64,000 bases of DNA from Blastobasis lacticolella (Eukaryota; Arthropoda; Insecta; Lepidoptera; Blastobasidae): positions 19,435,115 to 19,499,114 of the forward strand of contig LR990051.1 of the NCBI GenBank assembly GCA_905147135.1, in the 5' to 3' direction. The translations under genes were made by a program, and so were the position numbers. Shown piece after piece: positions 47,190 to 57,893 of the stretch. Each line of letters begins with the position of its first letter. Within the stretch, counting starts at the first letter, position 1. Below the pieces are notes generated by a model. The model saw only the letters and a list, made by a program, of their open reading frames with translations. It was not told the DNA's origin and searched no databases.

Positions 47190-47390
47190 GAGTGCATAAA
47201 CAAACTGCATGGCTACAAGTTTGGGTGGCCGACTGCCATTGCCATATTCCTCGACCAGTATTTCAAGAGCTGGACACAGAGAAATATTCAAGCAAAGAAC
47301 CAAGAAGTAGCCGCCTTAAAAGCGGATCTACAGGTCTTCGCTCACAAATTTCTGGACAAGCTCCAGACCAATCTCCCACCCGGAAGGTGA
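47190..47390 (+). CDS. Coding-like fragment, protein not recognised
   Basis: 66 uninterrupted codons end in TGA at 47388. The N part is aromatic (GYKFGWPTAIAIFLDQYF) and is followed by an amphipathic helix-like stretch (QAKNQEVAALKADLQVFAHK) and 'NLPPGR'. Residue composition and Lys/Gln/Glu/Leu periodicity look genuinely coding. No ATG of its own; an acceptor-like CAG lies at 47184-47186 and a possible donor (AAG|GTGAAA) at 47387. It may be an exon of an unseen gene or part of a mobile-element protein; it abuts repeat J. Confidence 0.35.
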   Translation, partial: ECINKLHGYKFGWPTAIAIFLDQYFKSWTQRNIQAKNQEVAALKADLQVFAHKFLDKLQTNLPPGR

Positions 47391-47807
47391 AACTCGTGTA
47401 ATATTAAATAATTTACGATTGTCTGAGCAGCTGTAAACTTGATTGTAAATCTTTATCGTCTATCCGTACAACACTGCGTGCATGAAGTGGTTACTTTGCT
47501 TACGGCGGAGCGTCGTAAAGCGAGCTTGCTTTTACGAAACGTACTTTCACATTGTTTACACAATAATTGTTGCGTGTATAATCAACTACGTGAGGAATTC
47601 ACATAAAATACAAATTTGGAGCTATATATGGTAGGTGCACGTTCGTGTGTTCAAGTTACGTAATATGTTTCGTGGGGCCTTATTTTACGGCAAAATTTGC
47701 CGGGACCAAAAGTTCTCACGAACCGTAGCTTGCTGTTACATAATTTATTGAAATGTGTTCAGTAGGCAGTCTCATAGGGTACAGTTAACAAATAAAATAA
47801 TAATAAT

Positions 47808-48110
47808 TGTGCTGGTTGTGCTATTACGCGAGAGGGCCCGGGGTACTATTTTTGGTGGCAAACAAGCTTGCGGCCTGCCTGATGGTAAGCAGTCACCGCA
47901 GACGTTTGCAATACCAGGGGCATCACCCACGCGTTGCCGACCCCGTAAAAACCTTTTAACCCCTTTCTTAAAGAACTCCATGTTGTACTCTCTAGGGAAA
48001 CCTCTCCAGGTAGTTCTATGATCCAGAATGTGGTATAACAGGTGTTTACTCTAGATCCTGCCATCTGACCTCCGTGACCCTGTTAACAGGCAATCCTGAC
48101 CAGATTCTAA
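47808..48110 (-). mobile_element. SINE B copy split by a C' insertion
   Basis: B sequence 'cgcgagagggcccggggt' stops near 47841 and resumes at about 48010 with 'atgatccagaatgtgg'. Confidence 0.75.
47841..48010 (-). mobile_element. C' copy nested in SINE B
   Basis: The longest C' copy here: 'ggtggcaaacaagcttgcgg' to 'aaacctctccaggtagttct'. It postdates the B copy it interrupts. Confidence 0.75.
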
Positions 48111-48221
48111 TATAAAAATATATAAAAATACTGATCAAATTCACAACATATTAATAGTCCATGTATCCACCGGACTTGAGCCTTATCCAATCCACATTAC
48201 TACGTGGTTTTGCTATAAACT

Positions 48222-48515
48222 TCGCGGTTGGCCAGCGGGTCGGAGATCGCAATGTCTGAAATACTCAACAGAAAACAGTGCCGCTCACTGTTTTCAGATT
48301 ATTATTACTATTATTATTATTACTCTCTATTATTATTATGTAATAAATTTTTGCTATACCCGACCAGGGTTCCATGTCTTGTACTAATATATATATTTAA
48401 GAACTTGTATTTACTAACACATGGAAACGCAATAAATGAATTGAATTGAATTGAAGATCCTAGCTGGTTAGCCTTCAGGCATCAGTCGCCTTGTGCGACA
48501 CCTGTTAGTCAAAAA
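48222..48515 (-). mobile_element. Repeat A copy split by a retroposon
   Basis: The left half (cggagatcgcaatg...) and right half (catcagtcgccttgtgcgac) are parted by about 150 bp. Confidence 0.65.
48300..48452 (+). mobile_element. Inserted retroposon tail with (AATTG)n
   Basis: (TTA)n-rich start, 'aacgcaataaatgaattg' and AATTG units. Inserted in the A copy. Confidence 0.6.
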
Positions 48516-49229
48516 ATTCTACAATCAATTAAAATCAGCCATTAATTTTATTGGCGAAGTCGAAAAACATTGCGTACCTACATTTAGCTACAAGCAGCAG
48601 TACGCAAGGAAGTAGTTCCGCCCGGTAAAATCTCAATCCCGTCGTGAGATGCCACTGCAAATAAAAAGCTAATTTAAATGCCATTAAAACTAGATGCGCC
48701 TCAAGATTTAAGGCCAGGAGAGGGATCGTTATTTTTGTTCTGCCCTTCGCTTCACCCGCTTGCTTGTTCCCAGAGGACGCTCGAATTTTAAACAGACAAC
48801 TGATTTATTTTGTTTTATATTGACGTTTGGTACCTTCTTAAGCCAGTGAGTTGACTAAAATTCAGAAATTATAAAATCGTCCAATTGCTCGAATAGAGGC
48901 AGTTCTAATACCCAATGTTCAAGATTAACATTGGGGATACATTTTTAGAATTTTAAATTGTGGCCAATACTTATAATGGTGTAACAAACTCGCTGAGAAT
49001 ATAGAACTCATATTAAGCATGCGAATTTCCCACTCTAAGTAAGAATTCGAATATTTATTTTAATGTTTTAAACAATCGCGGTTATTATCAAACAAAAGTA
49101 CGCGGTAGGAAACCCGGAACACTCCTTTAAAATTATTTATTTTGCATCTCAAACCATGATTATGCAGGACCTTTGTTAAAGTTAGACGTAACAGTCACTG
49201 CATCGCCGCTGTCATCGCACAGTCATTTA
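48516..49229. other. No gene seen
   Basis: AT-rich, unassigned. Confidence 0.35.
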
Positions 49230-49485
49230 GGTAGAGCTCGTCTAGTCTAAAATGACGCGCCCCACTACTTAGTTAGTTGATTTCGATGTGTGAGTGCAAA
49301 TATTGATAACGACACTTCATCTGTGTGGCCAATGAACGACGCGTGCTCCTACGTTTGAATTTCACCGGCAACTGAATGACCAATTACAACGGCATTTGTA
49401 TATGTATTGCGTCCATATTTTAAACTTGCTTGTGTGCGTTAATGCGATAGTGGGGCGCGTCATTTTAGATTAGACGAGCTCTACC
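49230..49485. mobile_element. MITE, GGTAGAGCTCGTCTA ends
   Basis: Near-perfect inverted ends of about 38 bp (GGTAGAGCTCGTCTAGTCTA... AATGACGCGCCCCACTA) surround a 256-bp element. The right flank is a repeat D tail. Target duplication not evident. Confidence 0.8.
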
Positions 49486-49525
49486 GTCAGGTGAGATAAC
49501 GGTCGAATGCCTGCCCCTATTTCAT
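49486..49525 (+). mobile_element. Repeat D tail fragment
   Basis: 'gtcaggtgagataacggtcg' then 'aatgcctgcc'. Confidence 0.55.
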
Positions 49526-50769
49526 AAAATTAAAAAATAAACAACCACGACATGTCCACAACACTCTCGCAAGTCGCAGCTCGATTTCCCGCCAAATTTT
49601 TTTACTTGCATTTCTTTTGAAATAAAGGCGATCCGCACTCCTAACTTTAAAAGAATCCCTTCGAATCCAAGGGTGCGATCCGGGTGTGGAGGTGTGCACA
49701 CGGCACACAGGAAATACGTCGCCCAGCGGCCACTTCCGGGGGATAAGTGCCGCTGGCCGCCCAATTTCCGGTCCACCATCTCGCTGATCCAACGTATGAT
49801 AATTCGGTACCAAAGTCTTACGCGTAAACGTGTCGTGTAGGAATATTGCTTTGGTTTCGTTTGCTTGAGTCTTTGATATGAAATTATAATATTATGTAGG
49901 CATTACTCTTGAAATCAACCAATTTGTTGGTATTTTTGTAGATTATGATCCGAATGTACTTTATTTAGGGTCGAATGTTCAATCCTCAGATTTATCTTAT
50001 GTCTATTAACTACTCAGCGAATAAAATTATTAGGCTGTTTATCAGTCTGTTATTTGGCTGAATATTTTAATTCTGCCAACATCAAATCAACACGAACTTA
50101 AGAGAGGTGAAACGAAGCTATCAGTGGCAAGCAAGCGTCATTTTTAAGGTTATGTTATTCCACAGAATAGAATTACCTAATATTACAAGGAAGGTTATTC
50201 ATTCATTGTAGTTCACAGTTATTTTATTTGTTGTTTGGTTGGAATAATGAACCCTCGGGTTTCTATTTTAGTGATTTAAAACGCGGTGATACCTTCTATT
50301 GCAATTTATCGCAAAAGAAAATTAAAAAAGAGAGCGATCGGCAAATTTCACAACTGCCGAGACTCATTTACTTGTCAGTTCAGTCGGCAAATTCTTTCTT
50401 TTCTGTGACGTGGATTTGTATATTCATACATTATGGGCCTCTTCTTTGATTGCTAGGTCATATTATATTATATATTCAAGAATGTCGAAAATATGCATAT
50501 TATTTACCTACTTCCTTCAAAAACAGCAAAATATAACCTCTAACCAACTGATCTATCAAGACGCTATCTGTCGAATAACGGCTATATGGCGCTCAAAGAG
50601 GCAGATAGATTTATTCCCCAGATAACGGTTTTATTCGTCAAATAACTCTTTTGAAAAATTCAAAAACTTGCTATCCGTCGAATAAACGCTAACAGACTGT
50701 TTATATGAGGATTGAACAATCAGCCCTTAGTAAACTAAATATAAAACGTTTTAACTAAAACTAATCATG
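49526..50769. other. No gene called
   Basis: The block 49550-49800 is GC-richer and open on minus in two frames (98 and 85 codons) but has no motif I know. The rest is AT-rich. Confidence 0.3.
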
Positions 50770-50840
50770 TCTTCATCATCGCCCGAACGGCCAATCCAGG
50801 CTTCTGTCAGGATCCGCTTTCCTACTCTTCCTCCTTCGCT
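50770..50840 (-). mobile_element. Repeat J fragment
   Basis: 'ggcttctgtcaggatccgct' and 'tcctccttcgcttcgtggc'. Confidence 0.5.
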
Positions 50841-50885
50841 TCGTGGCTATAGCATCCCGAAACTATACAGATATATTATTTGTCA

Positions 50886-51263
50886 CTAAATCCCCATGAG
50901 TAATACTACAACGTCGTCCGCGTGGCCAAATATTAGGCGTCTAAAGCCGAACTCACGTGCGCGAGAGCACAACCGCGACATTGACGCCAATACGATTATT
51001 TTTATTTTATTAAAATAATATCGATCGTAATATAATTCGTATTCTGCGTAGAAATACTCAGTTACACGTCGTTGTACATCCAACGCATCCTTGGCAACCA
51101 ATTCCACAGTTCGAACTTCGACGCGTTCATCCCAATGATTTACAGCTTTCCTCTGTTTACCAATTCTCCTAGAATACACAATTTTAGATTGTAATAGCGG
51201 ATAATGCTCATTACGATGAGGTATACAACAACAAACTTGTCTACCGGCTGCTCTCATTCGCAT
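50886..51263 (-). CDS. Uncharacterised minus-strand frame
   Basis: An open frame runs from ATG 51263. Its first 85 codons look protein-like (CCCIPHRNEH, 'NHWDERVEVRTVELVAKD', 'RRVTEYFYAEYELYYDRYYF') and the remainder runs through a SINE B tail (50948-50998). If real, the true end or splice site lies before about 51000. TATTATAAAC near 51285 is too close to the ATG for a normal leader. Function unknown; could be an exon or mobile-element debris. Confidence 0.25.
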   Translation of the reverse strand: MRMRAAGRQVCCCIPHRNEHYPLLQSKIVYSRRIGKQRKAVNHWDERVEVRTVELVAKDALDVQRRVTEYFYAEYELYYDRYYFNKIKIIVLASMSRLCSRAREFGFRRLIFGHADDVVVLLMGI

Positions 51264-51843
51264 AAACACACTCAGAGCAGTTTATAATACCTATTGTTTA
51301 CAAGTGGTTATGAATCAAACTGTTTTACGACCGCGTGTTACAATGAAGCTTAGAGATCTTTGCGTCGTGTGCGCAGGTTGCTTTGATCTTGATCTCCTGT
51401 GGTATGGCTACCCTAACATGCTGGGGAGTCGTATATTTTGGGCCGTTGGATGGTACTTGTTATGTTGTGTAGGTAATAGATGTAAACCAAAGTAATTGAA
51501 TAGATATAGAGTTTATGTTTATGCGGTAACTGTCGCCCGTATCATTATGACTCATTTATTTAAAAATGCAGAACCGCAGGTGTGTTGTCACTGTGAGCAC
51601 TAAGATAAAAATGCCTCATACCTTTAATTGCGCTAGCTACCATATCCTTCAAGACGGAACACAATAATGTGATAATTGTTGGTTGGCGATAGAAATAGAT
51701 AATGCGGTGGTACTCACCTAGGCGGACACTTCTGGCTTGATAAAACCCTACCTACCTGACAAAATGTCCTCTCATCTCTCCTCTCACCAGTATGTATTAA
51801 TGTATAGAATTTGTAAACTTGAACATTGTATTTACAAGCAATT

Positions 51844-52040
51844 CTATGTTATGTACTGATCGTTCATCGCCAAGGACAATAACCAATAATTCCTTGCAAA
51901 TTCCTTGGGCAGAGTACTGAATTGTGAGTAAGTAGGGTCCGCGCCAGTTAAGTCAGCTTTTAGGTTATCTGTCATGGAATACATTGTTGTAAGTTGTTCC
52001 TGTTGGCCGTCTGTCAAATTTAATTTCTTTGTAATATTAT
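51844..52040 (-). CDS. Coding-like fragment, unrecognised
   Basis: The minus frame reads 'KKLNLTDGQQEQLTTMYSMT' and then 'LPKEFARNYWLLSLAMNDQY' before a TAA stop. The composition is gene-like. A possible acceptor (TTTGACAG) sits near 52013. No family recognised. The upstream end is C'' repeat, so this may be a transposed fragment. Confidence 0.25.
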
Positions 52041-52059
52041 GTGACCTATCAATTTTTTT

Positions 52060-52180
52060 TACGCAGTGAAAATCGAGCGAGTAGACCTGGGTAACTCTCG
52101 CCCATAACATTTCCGATTCACACGATTAGGTTGCAGGCAAAAAAACGCAGAACTACAGGTGCGTTTTCACTGCAAGGACT
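52060..52180 (+). mobile_element. C'' repeat fragment
   Basis: 'acgcagtgaaaatcgagcg', 'gtaactctcgcccataacat', 'ctacaggtgcgttttcactg'. Confidence 0.5.
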
Positions 52181-52527
52181 AAGATGCTTTATATATGCCT
52201 GTAACTCTTTCCTAAAGAAATAGACATACATATATTACTCTTGTTTGTAAGTTATAGTGACAATAGAGTAATAATAACACGTCAGATTTGAGCACCATTA
52301 GCGTTGTACGTACTGCAGAACCGTGTTACCAGGCCCTGGTCTGGCTGGCTCCCAGTCCATTTATTTTAATTTATTTTACGTCCAATCGTGTTTAACTGAC
52401 CGCGTCGGTGTTAATCTTGCGGGAAGCGCTTTACGAGGAGCGGCTAGCCGGACGGTTTCAGGTGCAGTTTTGTAGTGCTCCGGCCAACATTTATTTACTA
52501 GTTTATTGTGCCTAGGAAATAAAGAAA

Positions 52528-52685
52528 TTAGAGCGTTCGGTGGTCGACTCGTAAGTGAGAGGTACCGAGTTAGGCCATGTCCCATTGACTCTTTTCTGTG
52601 TGGTGTACGTTAGTTGAACACGAATCGCTGCACTTACGGTGAGGGAAAACATCGTGATGAAACCTGAACATTCAGGTGTAACACC
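52528..52685 (+). mobile_element. SINE B, 5' part
   Basis: Head 'ggtggtcgactcgtaagtg', a decayed B box, body to 'gatgaaacctgaacattcag'. Confidence 0.75.
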
Positions 52686-52767
52686 CTGGTAACTCCATAC
52701 CCCTATAACTACCCATGTTACTAGTCATAGTTAGTAACTTTAACACCTATTATTTTGACTACCGTGG

Positions 52768-53031
52768 CAGTGTTGTGTCCAGCAGAGTAGAATAGCACCA
52801 ACCCCTTACATTCGTGGGTGTCGTACGGGCGACTAATGTTTTCAAGGTGAACATTCTGGAGTCTCCAAAGGCTGGAAAATGGGCAGCAGTGTTTTTTTCA
52901 TTTATATATTTACAATACTCTATATATATCTCCAACCCGCCTGCCAAATGTGGAGATTATTGCAATAGCCTCCCTTCTCATGGGAGAGGTCCTAAGTCCT
53001 GCAGTGGACTATCATGGGCTGTGATGATGAT
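52768..53031 (+). mobile_element. Repeat A copy
   Basis: Complete-looking forward copy ending 'gggctgtgatgatgatg'. Confidence 0.8.
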
Positions 53032-53471
53032 GTTGACTACCGCGCCGTGGTCGATTTTTGAAGCATTTTTAATTTTCTACCCACACAGTAATTCCAAGGA
53101 GACCTTGGGACATTAGCGCCAAGTATCCACTTTACGATGCACGCCGCTTTGATACGCTGTCAAATAACTAATGGCCGTAGTTTTTATAGTCAGAGGTGGG
53201 ACGTTACAGGGTTTTAATGTAGTCACCGTAATTTATTTTGATCGTTCAGACAAACGGGGAGTCGGTACACCGGACGAGCGAAGAATGTGCGTGGATGCCA
53301 AATAATAATGTTCATAGGTACTTTATTCAATTGGGGGTCTAGGTGGTTGGGGGGTGAAGTTGTGGATAACGTTATGGAGGTAGGGAAAGCTGGAAGCCAC
53401 ACACTGAGTAGTTTTGTGAATCAGCGCCATCTAGCCCCAAACTGCTCAATTTGCTTTGCTTAAAGCTTGTT

Positions 53472-53642
53472 CTATGGGTGCCATATTACTGATATACTAC
53501 TTAAATATTTTATAAATACATACTTATTATATATACCTACCTATAACACCCACGCCAGTCATTAAAATTAAAATGTATTATTTCATTTTCGGAACCTCTT
53601 GCGTGGCAGACTGTTGACCGCTGAACTACTTAGGTCGTCAAA
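53472..53642 (-). mobile_element. SINE E copy
   Basis: 'taacacccacgccagtc' body and head 'gacctaagtagttcagcggt' on minus; the B box is decayed. Confidence 0.65.
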
Positions 53643-53946
53643 AATACCAATGTTTCTATTTAAAATATTAGTACACATAACAATAATTTATTACGAGAAA
53701 GAGAAAATACTATCTCTTCCAATGTTGCCAAAATATCGATCCTTAACTTGCCTGCGGAGAGATAGAGACACCGCCTTATGCTGACAAATTTTCCCGGTCA
53801 GAAATTATGAAGATAATTAATTCCAATCAAACCCCTTAATACTTAGGGTTCGGGCACACTGGGAGGCCTTTTAAAATTTACTAGACAGTATTATCTTCAC
53901 AAGATTATTACGTAACTGATTGTGAGCTACGCTTTTCTTACATAAT

Positions 53947-54010
53947 AGATTCAAGGCTAGAGTGAATAGGCAGTTCCTAGGCAGGCATGGTCCATCTTCG
54001 GCCGGATCAT
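53947..54010 (+). mobile_element. Repeat D fragment
   Basis: 'agattcaaggctagagtgaa' to 'catcttcggccggatcatc'. Confidence 0.65.
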
Positions 54011-54291
54011 CATTACTTTAGCCTATATTTTATGTTTTTTTTCTTTTGGGTGCCAATGGAGCCCGCTTTGGTTATATATTTGTCCACGATGTTTAGTAAA
54101 CGCTATCTATCTCTACAGGACAGTTGTGCAGTACAATCGTATATTAAAAATAAGTTTGGATTCGCGAGCCACTTACGTGCTGATCAAAAAAATAATATTT
54201 AACTTTAGTAAGAGTCGCCGTCGTCGGACACGACGAGGAGGATTATATATACTATCCATTTAAACTAATACAGTTTGACTGCGATATCTAA

Positions 54292-54357
54292 GGTGGAGAT
54301 ACTTCCCCAGTTAGGGGTCATCCATTCGAACGGGATATCCCGCTATGCCGCACCTCT
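54292..54357 (-). mobile_element. Repeat C 5' end fragment
   Basis: 'aaggtggagatacttcccc' to 'gctatgccgcacctct'. Confidence 0.65.
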
Positions 54358-54602
54358 TATGCGCTTATTTCACCTGTCTAAATTCAGTTAACTACTTTCA
54401 GAAGCAAAAAGCGTGAGAGCAAGTCAATGATATGTATTGGTTATAGAATAAGGTCCGTTTTTGTATCACGTCTATTGGAAAACGGAGCGACGCGTAAAAA
54501 TTATTAAAGTGTGTAAAAATGGACTTTATTTCATAATACATTCCACTTTAACTTGCTCTCACGCTTCTGCTTCTGAATTTCGGCAAATGTAATAAGCGCA
54601 TA
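54358..54602. mobile_element. MITE, TATGCGCTTATT ends
   Basis: About 65-bp imperfect inverted ends including AAATTCAG and 'gcgtgagagcaagt'; 245 bp; abuts the repeat C fragment. No target duplication found. Confidence 0.7.
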
Positions 54603-54804
54603 AATACGCAGCTGATGTATCTCCCTCCTTAACAGTCTCTATTGAGGGTAGTCCCGTTCTCGTAATTACGACGTAATACCTGAGAGCCGTGGCGCCTGTC
54701 GCGCCCTTAAATAATAATAACTCACTGTGCTAATTATAATTAACTGTGGCCTTGTTTCAGAGATTATGACTTTCCTGGTTCAATAATTTCTTAATCGGAA
54801 TAAA

Positions 54805-54937
54805 ATCATCTTGGCGTTAATGTCCCGGTTGTCTAAGAGCACGAGGGCCCGGGGTCCGCCTTGACCGTGATCCAGAATTTTGCAGATCAGATAATTGCAG
54901 TGGACTGCCATTTGACCTCCATGACCATGCTATCAGA
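54805..54937 (-). mobile_element. SINE B, left part of interrupted copy
   Basis: 'atcttggcgttaatgtcccg' to 'gaccatgctatcaga'. It continues at 56265 ('ctatcagagtcctaccaggg') to about 56305, beyond the foldback element. Confidence 0.85.
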
Positions 54938-55259
54938 GGATTGATCGATGTACAACACAAACGCAATTCTACCTATTCGCGATTCTACACAATATGGATT
55001 CCGCACAACTGACATTCCACACATTATTTATTCCACACAGTCTTCAATTATACACAAACGCGTTTCTTCCTGTTCGCGATTCTACACAATATTAATTCCA
55101 CACAACTTCAACAGATTCGCTATTCCACATATTCATCAACGCTGGGAACCCGGGACTGGCTGACTTAAACCTGGATCTAAGTTTAGTGGAACCAGTAAAG
55201 GTTGACCAAGGTCAACCCTATTTAACAAACCTGGTCCAATGGTTCGTTAATTGACTGGG

Positions 55260-55620
55260 GTTGACCTTGGTCAACCTTTAGATACTAGGTCGACTAAACT
55301 TATGTCCTGGTCTAGTTGTAAACTTGGGTATACAACTAGTCTCAGGGTGCCCAGCGATGACCAGGTTGGTTGACCGGGTTGGTTGACCAGACTTGACCTT
55401 GGTCAAAATTTAATAGGTCCACTAAACTTAGGCCCTGGTCTAGTTCTAAGCTTGGGTTACAATACAACCAGTCTCAGGGTGCCCAGAGTTGAACAGGTTG
55501 GTTGACCAGAGTTGACCTTGGTCAACCTTTACTAGGTCTACTAAACTTAGGCCCTGGTCAAGTTCTACGCTTAGGTTACAATACAACCATTCTCAGGGTG
55601 TCCAGCGTTGACGAATGTGT
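55260..55620. repeat. Three tandem units inside the foldback element
   Basis: Units of about 119-132 bp begin near 55260, 55392 and 55511, each with 'cttggtcaa', 'actaaactta', 'ccctggtc', 'tctcagggtg' and 'ggttggttgacc'. The near-palindrome GGTTGACC-NN-GGTCAACC recurs. Confidence 0.85.
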
Positions 55621-55761
55621 GAATGGCTGTCCAGGGTCCTCAGCGTTGACCCGGTCAGTGTGATCAGTTATTATGAAACTTCTATGAGCAACGCGTTCTA
55701 GTTTGGTCTGTTAGTGTAAATTAACAATACACTAATAGGCCACCTGCCCTTAAAAGCATGG

Positions 55762-56046
55762 ATGGCCTAGTGATTATAGTATCCGACTCGTAAGCGAAAG
55801 GGGCTGGGTTTGAATCCCACTGGTGCCATGTACCAATGACTCTTTTCTGAGTTATGTCCATTAGTTGAATACTAACCGATGCCCTTGGGGTGAGAGGTGA
55901 CCGTATGTATGTGATAGCAGGACAGATGGCAGTCTCTCCACTGTAATTACTTGATCTGCCAATCCTGGATCATGGTCAATGCAGAACCCGGGCCCTCATG
56001 AGCGACAGGACAACCGGCACATTAACGCCAATATGATGAGATGATT
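55762..56046 (+). mobile_element. SINE B inside the foldback element
   Basis: Full copy with head 'gatggcctagtgattatag' and B box 'gggtttgaatccc'; ends 'aacgccaatatgatgagatg' next to the right inverted end. Confidence 0.88.
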
Positions 56047-56460
56047 TTAAATATGTAACGAATATGTTGAATAGCGAATCAGTTGAATGGCTGCAGTTGT
56101 GTGGAAATAATATTGTGTTGAATCGCGAACAGGAAGAAACGCGTTTGTGTATAATTGAAGACTGTGTAGAATAAATAATGTGTTGAATGTCAGTTGTGCG
56201 GAATCCATATTGTGTAGAATCGCGAATAGGTAGAATTGCGTTTGTGTTGTACATCGATCAATCCCTATCAGAGTCCTACCAGGGGCTAGGGTGACCTGAC
56301 TAATCGGAATAGGTATTTTTTTATTTAGTTTATTTGAAAATTTTATTTATAGTCTTTTGAAAGTGCATCAATTCACAAATATGTCGCCAATGTTCTTAGT
56401 CATAATTTTGGCGGACAAACAAAAGATTTTAGATTTTAAGACTTTCGTGGTTATTTACTA

Positions 56461-56517
56461 CACTTTCATCACACGACAAACAACAATAAACCCTATTATA
56501 TATGTGTGATGAAAGTG
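56461..56517. repeat. Perfect 14-bp inverted repeat
   Basis: CACTTTCATCACAC (56461-56474) and GTGTGATGAAAGTG (56504-56517) with a 29-bp AT-rich loop. Confidence 0.9.
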
Positions 56518-56555
56518 AAAAGTTTGGATATGTTTTCCCTGGAGAGTACAACAGC

Positions 56556-56650
56556 GTGGGTGACGTCCCGGTGCTGCAAACGTCAATTAATTAGGCTGCG
56601 GTGACTGCTTGCCATCAGGCAGGCCGTAAACCTGTTTGCCATCTTAGTGA
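56556..56650 (+). mobile_element. C' repeat copy
   Basis: 'gcggtgactgcttgccatca', 'aacctgtttgccatcttag'. Confidence 0.65.
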
Positions 56651-56984
56651 TATGAAAACAAATTATAGTTTGTCCTGAAAATAAAAATAATAACTCAAAA
56701 TCAATTATAGCCTAGTTTTCCCTTTAAAGAAATTAATAATAATTTATTTCATGCTCATGGTAGCCCATATAATAGCTAAACTAATACAATCGTTTACAAC
56801 TTTATGATGAACCATTTTGGCGCGAAATCGGGTTTAGCAGCAAACATATTTAATACCAGGTGAACAAAAACAAGTCACAAAACCACCAATACCACAATAG
56901 AACACACCGCCCGATATTACTATTAATCAGAGTCGCAAACAGCTCTTTCGCACGAGACGTATCAAAGACAAAAGGTGTGTAGGA

Positions 56985-57115
56985 GACACCACAATGGCGC
57001 CGCGCTCAATCTGTCAGTGCTGTCACCTGTCAGCCGCTGTCACGCCCCGTCAGGTGACACGACACCTCCCCCCGACGCCCCGCGGCTCACCTGACGGCGC
57101 GCGCGTCGCTTTTGT
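56985..57115. promoter_or_regulatory. CpG-rich island with E-box and TGTCA clusters
   Basis: GC- and CpG-rich against an AT-rich background. It contains CACCTG/CAGGTG at three sites and at least four CTGTCA/TGTCAC words, plus 'ggctcacctgacggcgcgcg'. This looks like a conserved regulatory element or promoter. No transcript model attaches to it here. Confidence 0.4.
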
Positions 57116-57585
57116 TTTTTAAAGCCCAAGTGTTGAAGGGGATAGCGGGTATTGTAATGCTTTGTTCTTGGTTTTTGGAGAGGTGGGTGTGGAGTTTTTG
57201 TATGTATTTTACTGCGTCTTTAAATAATAGGTACGTTTATAAAAATGATAGAATCCTTTAAAAAGGAATGTCCATTTACTGTGTTATCGTTTAGTTTTTC
57301 TTACCATGTTCGATATAGATTTTTATCTTGATTTTTATAAACAGTTATCACCAACGGATAATGGTGTCAATGTTTGCATAGGTGGAAGGAGCTGTTTGCA
57401 ATTAAATTGGGCGAAAACAGAGTAGGTACATGACATACTGTAGGATTAAACCTTATCAATTACATTTGTTCAATATCGACACAGAAAACTAAATAAATTG
57501 ACTATATACTACTAATACTAATATAATTAAGACTAATATAATTAAGTCAAATTATTTTAAATATCTGTGGACAATCTTATCATTC

Positions 57586-57893
57586 TTGGCGTTAATATTG
57601 CTTTTGTACTTTCGCACGCGAGGGCCTGTGGTCCGCCTTGACCATTGGAGCAACGTTCATCTGACCTCCGTGACAATATAACAGGAGAATGGTCAGATTG
57701 GAGCATGGTTACACATCCAGTCGCCTGAATGTGCAGGTTTCATCATGATGTTATTGCTTACCATAAGAGCATCGGTTAATGCTCACCTAATGCATATACG
57801 TATTTACGTAACTCAGAAAAAGTACTTGGCGACAATGGGGTTCGAATCGGGTACCTCTTGATTACGACCCCTTAACCATTAAGCCACCGACAC
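57586..57893 (-). mobile_element. SINE B copy
   Basis: Complete except a short internal deletion near 57645; head complement 'aaccattaagccaccgacac'. Confidence 0.82.

Larger units (their letters stand above)
54938..56264. mobile_element. Foldback-type DNA transposon, 1327 bp
   Basis: Inverted ends of about 200 bp, nearly identical (54938-55140 and 56058-56264), both start GGATTGATCGATGTACAAC. The element is flanked by the direct repeat CTATCAGA (54930-54937 and 56265-56272). The ends are built from iterated ATTC-(C/T)-ACACA words. The interior holds a tandem repeat array and a later SINE B. No transposase frame: non-autonomous. An 8-bp duplication fits hAT-like or Merlin-like insertion, while long modular ends recall foldback and Mutator-like elements. 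Class unresolved. Confidence 0.88.
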
